Below, piece by piece: positions 5,476-6,371 of a stretch of DNA of 6,371 nucleotides (its first letter is position 1; each line of letters starts with the position of its first letter). A model generated the notes under the pieces. It ran no database searches, was not told the origin of the DNA, and was given only the letters and a program-made list of their open reading frames with translations. Both the position numbers and the translations under genes were made by a program. The DNA is from Candidatus Hydrogenedentota bacterium. Its GTDB lineage: Bacteria; Hydrogenedentota; Hydrogenedentia; Hydrogenedentales; SLHB01. The stretch lies in NCBI GenBank assembly GCA_007130675.1, contig SLSB01000216.1, positions 1 through 6,371 on the forward strand, read 5' to 3'.

Positions 5476-6371
5476 TCAGGACACCTGGGCGCAGGCCTCG
5501 AGAAGCTCACGGACCGCTTGCACCATGTCAGCGGCCTTATAGGGTTTCGGGACGAAACGGATGCGCTCGTCATGCTGCATGGCAGGCGTGACCGTGTCGG
5601 TGCCATATCCGCTTGAGATAATGCACGGCAAGGTTGGCTCGTGTTCGCGCAGGCATTGGAGTGCCGCCGCGCCCCCCATGCCCGGCATGAGAAGATCCAT
5701 CACGACAAGCGCAATGCGTTCGCGGTGGTCGTGGAACACGTCGATGCTTTGTTCGCCGGTTTCCGCCGACAAGACCGTGTACCCCTCGGCCTCGAGCAGA
5801 TCGCGGACGAGATTCTGCATAAAAACCTCGTCATCGACCACGAGTATGGTCTCATGGCGGCGTTCTCTTGCGGTGCGGCCTTTCGCGGGGGTGGGTGCCT
5901 CCGGCTGCGGGCGGCTCACCGGGGACGTGCCTGAAGCGGGAAGGTAGACCTCGATGCGCGTGCCGTTGTCTGGCTCCGAATCCACACGGATGGCCCCGCC
6001 GTGCGCCTCGACCACCCCATACACCACGGACAACCCGAGGCCGTAGCCTTCGGTGTGGGTCTTGGTCGTGAAGAACGGCTCGAAGATATGGCGCAGCACA
6101 TCGGCGGGCATGCCGCAACCATCGTCCTCGATACTGACGCGCACATAGGAACCCGTCCCCTCGAGGCTGAGTTGAGCACGGGCGCTCTCGTCGATATCGA
6201 CAAGGTCGGTGGCGATACGAATCACGCCCTGGCCCTGGATCGCGTCGCGCGCATTAATCAGAAGATTCAGGAGCAACTGGTTGATCTGGTCCAGATCAAC
6301 TCTCGTTGGGGCAAGGTTGGCGGCAGGCTCGAATTGCACGCTGATATTCGGGTCAACGCCGAGTGACAACA
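5476..6371 (-). CDS. Hybrid sensor histidine kinase, C-terminal part with receiver domain (cut by window edge)
   Basis: This is the last ~298 codons of a hybrid histidine kinase whose N-terminus lies beyond base 6371. The sensor domains and phosphorylated histidine are not visible. Numbered from the first full codon (TTG, 6369-6367), residues ~25-145 are the ATPase domain: N box NLLINARDAI (Asn-39), G1 box EDDGCGMP (81-88), IFEPFFTTK (95-103) and G2 box GYGLGLSVVYG (108-118). A charged, proline-rich linker spans 146-172. Residues ~173-297 are a CheY-like receiver: acidic pair Asp-179/Asp-180 in ILVVDDE, phosphoacceptor Asp-225 in VVMDLLMPGMGG, the S252/S253 switch position in ISSGYG, and Lys-275 in VPKPYK. 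All key residues are present, so both domains should be active. The TGA stop is at 5478-5476. The gene converges on mfd. Input signal and partner are unknown. A leucine start at the edge is not the true start. Confidence 0.95.
   Translation of the reverse strand, partial: LSLGVDPNISVQFEPAANLAPTRVDLDQINQLLLNLLINARDAIQGQGVIRIATDLVDIDESARAQLSLEGTGSYVRVSIEDDGCGMPADVLRHIFEPFFTTKTHTEGYGLGLSVVYGVVEAHGGAIRVDSEPDNGTRIEVYLPASGTSPVSRPQPEAPTPAKGRTARERRHETILVVDDEVFMQNLVRDLLEAEGYTVLSAETGEQSIDVFHDHRERIALVVMDLLMPGMGGAAALQCLREHEPTLPCIISSGYGTDTVTPAMQHDERIRFVPKPYKAADMVQAVRELLEACAQVS

Noticed and set aside
1..6371. A new multigene defence or signalling system spanning the window
   Set aside because: The genes are rpsD and mfd with two edge-truncated sensor genes on the other strand. 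Nothing shows co-transcription or a shared function, and there are no mobile-element marks.

Overview
The window is GC-rich bacterial chromosome with two complete housekeeping genes on the + strand, rpsD (ribosomal protein S4) and mfd (transcription-repair coupling factor). They are flanked by two signalling genes on the - strand, each cut by a window edge. The codon use looks uniform and there are no transposases, tRNAs, rRNAs, CRISPR arrays or phage genes, so this reads as core chromosome. A stand-alone rpsD outside the alpha ribosomal operon, next to PAS and hybrid sensor kinases, suits an environmental Gram-negative lineage such as the Planctomycetes-Hydrogenedentes-delta sphere. The phylum cannot be fixed from this sequence alone, and this placement is only inference.

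Layout. Positions 1-923 (-) hold the N-terminal 307 residues of a soluble sensor protein with two PAS domains and probably the start of a GAF domain. Positions 924-1427 are a 504-base divergent intergenic region. It holds a good candidate promoter for the PAS gene, a degenerate 9-base-period array, overlapping inverted repeats, a candidate rpsD promoter and a leader of about 135 nt that can fold in alternative ways. Positions 1428-2036 (+) are rpsD, followed by a strong intrinsic terminator at 2057-2094. Positions 2140-5424 (+) are a full-length mfd with every expected domain. A 51-base convergent gap then separates mfd from the C-terminal part of a hybrid histidine kinase (HATPase plus receiver domain) at 5476-6371 (-).

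How the genes relate. rpsD and mfd lie in tandem but the terminator probably uncouples them. mfd has an in-frame stop 4 bases before its ATG, no clear Shine-Dalgarno sequence, and a 7-bp GC hairpin just upstream. The two signalling genes share a theme but are not one operon. I see no new multigene system. The points most worth a second look are details within known genes: an intact P-loop in the normally degenerate N-terminal UvrB-like module of Mfd, an unusual motif V in its motor domain, a His/Cys variant of the S4 zinc knuckle, and the structured rpsD leader.
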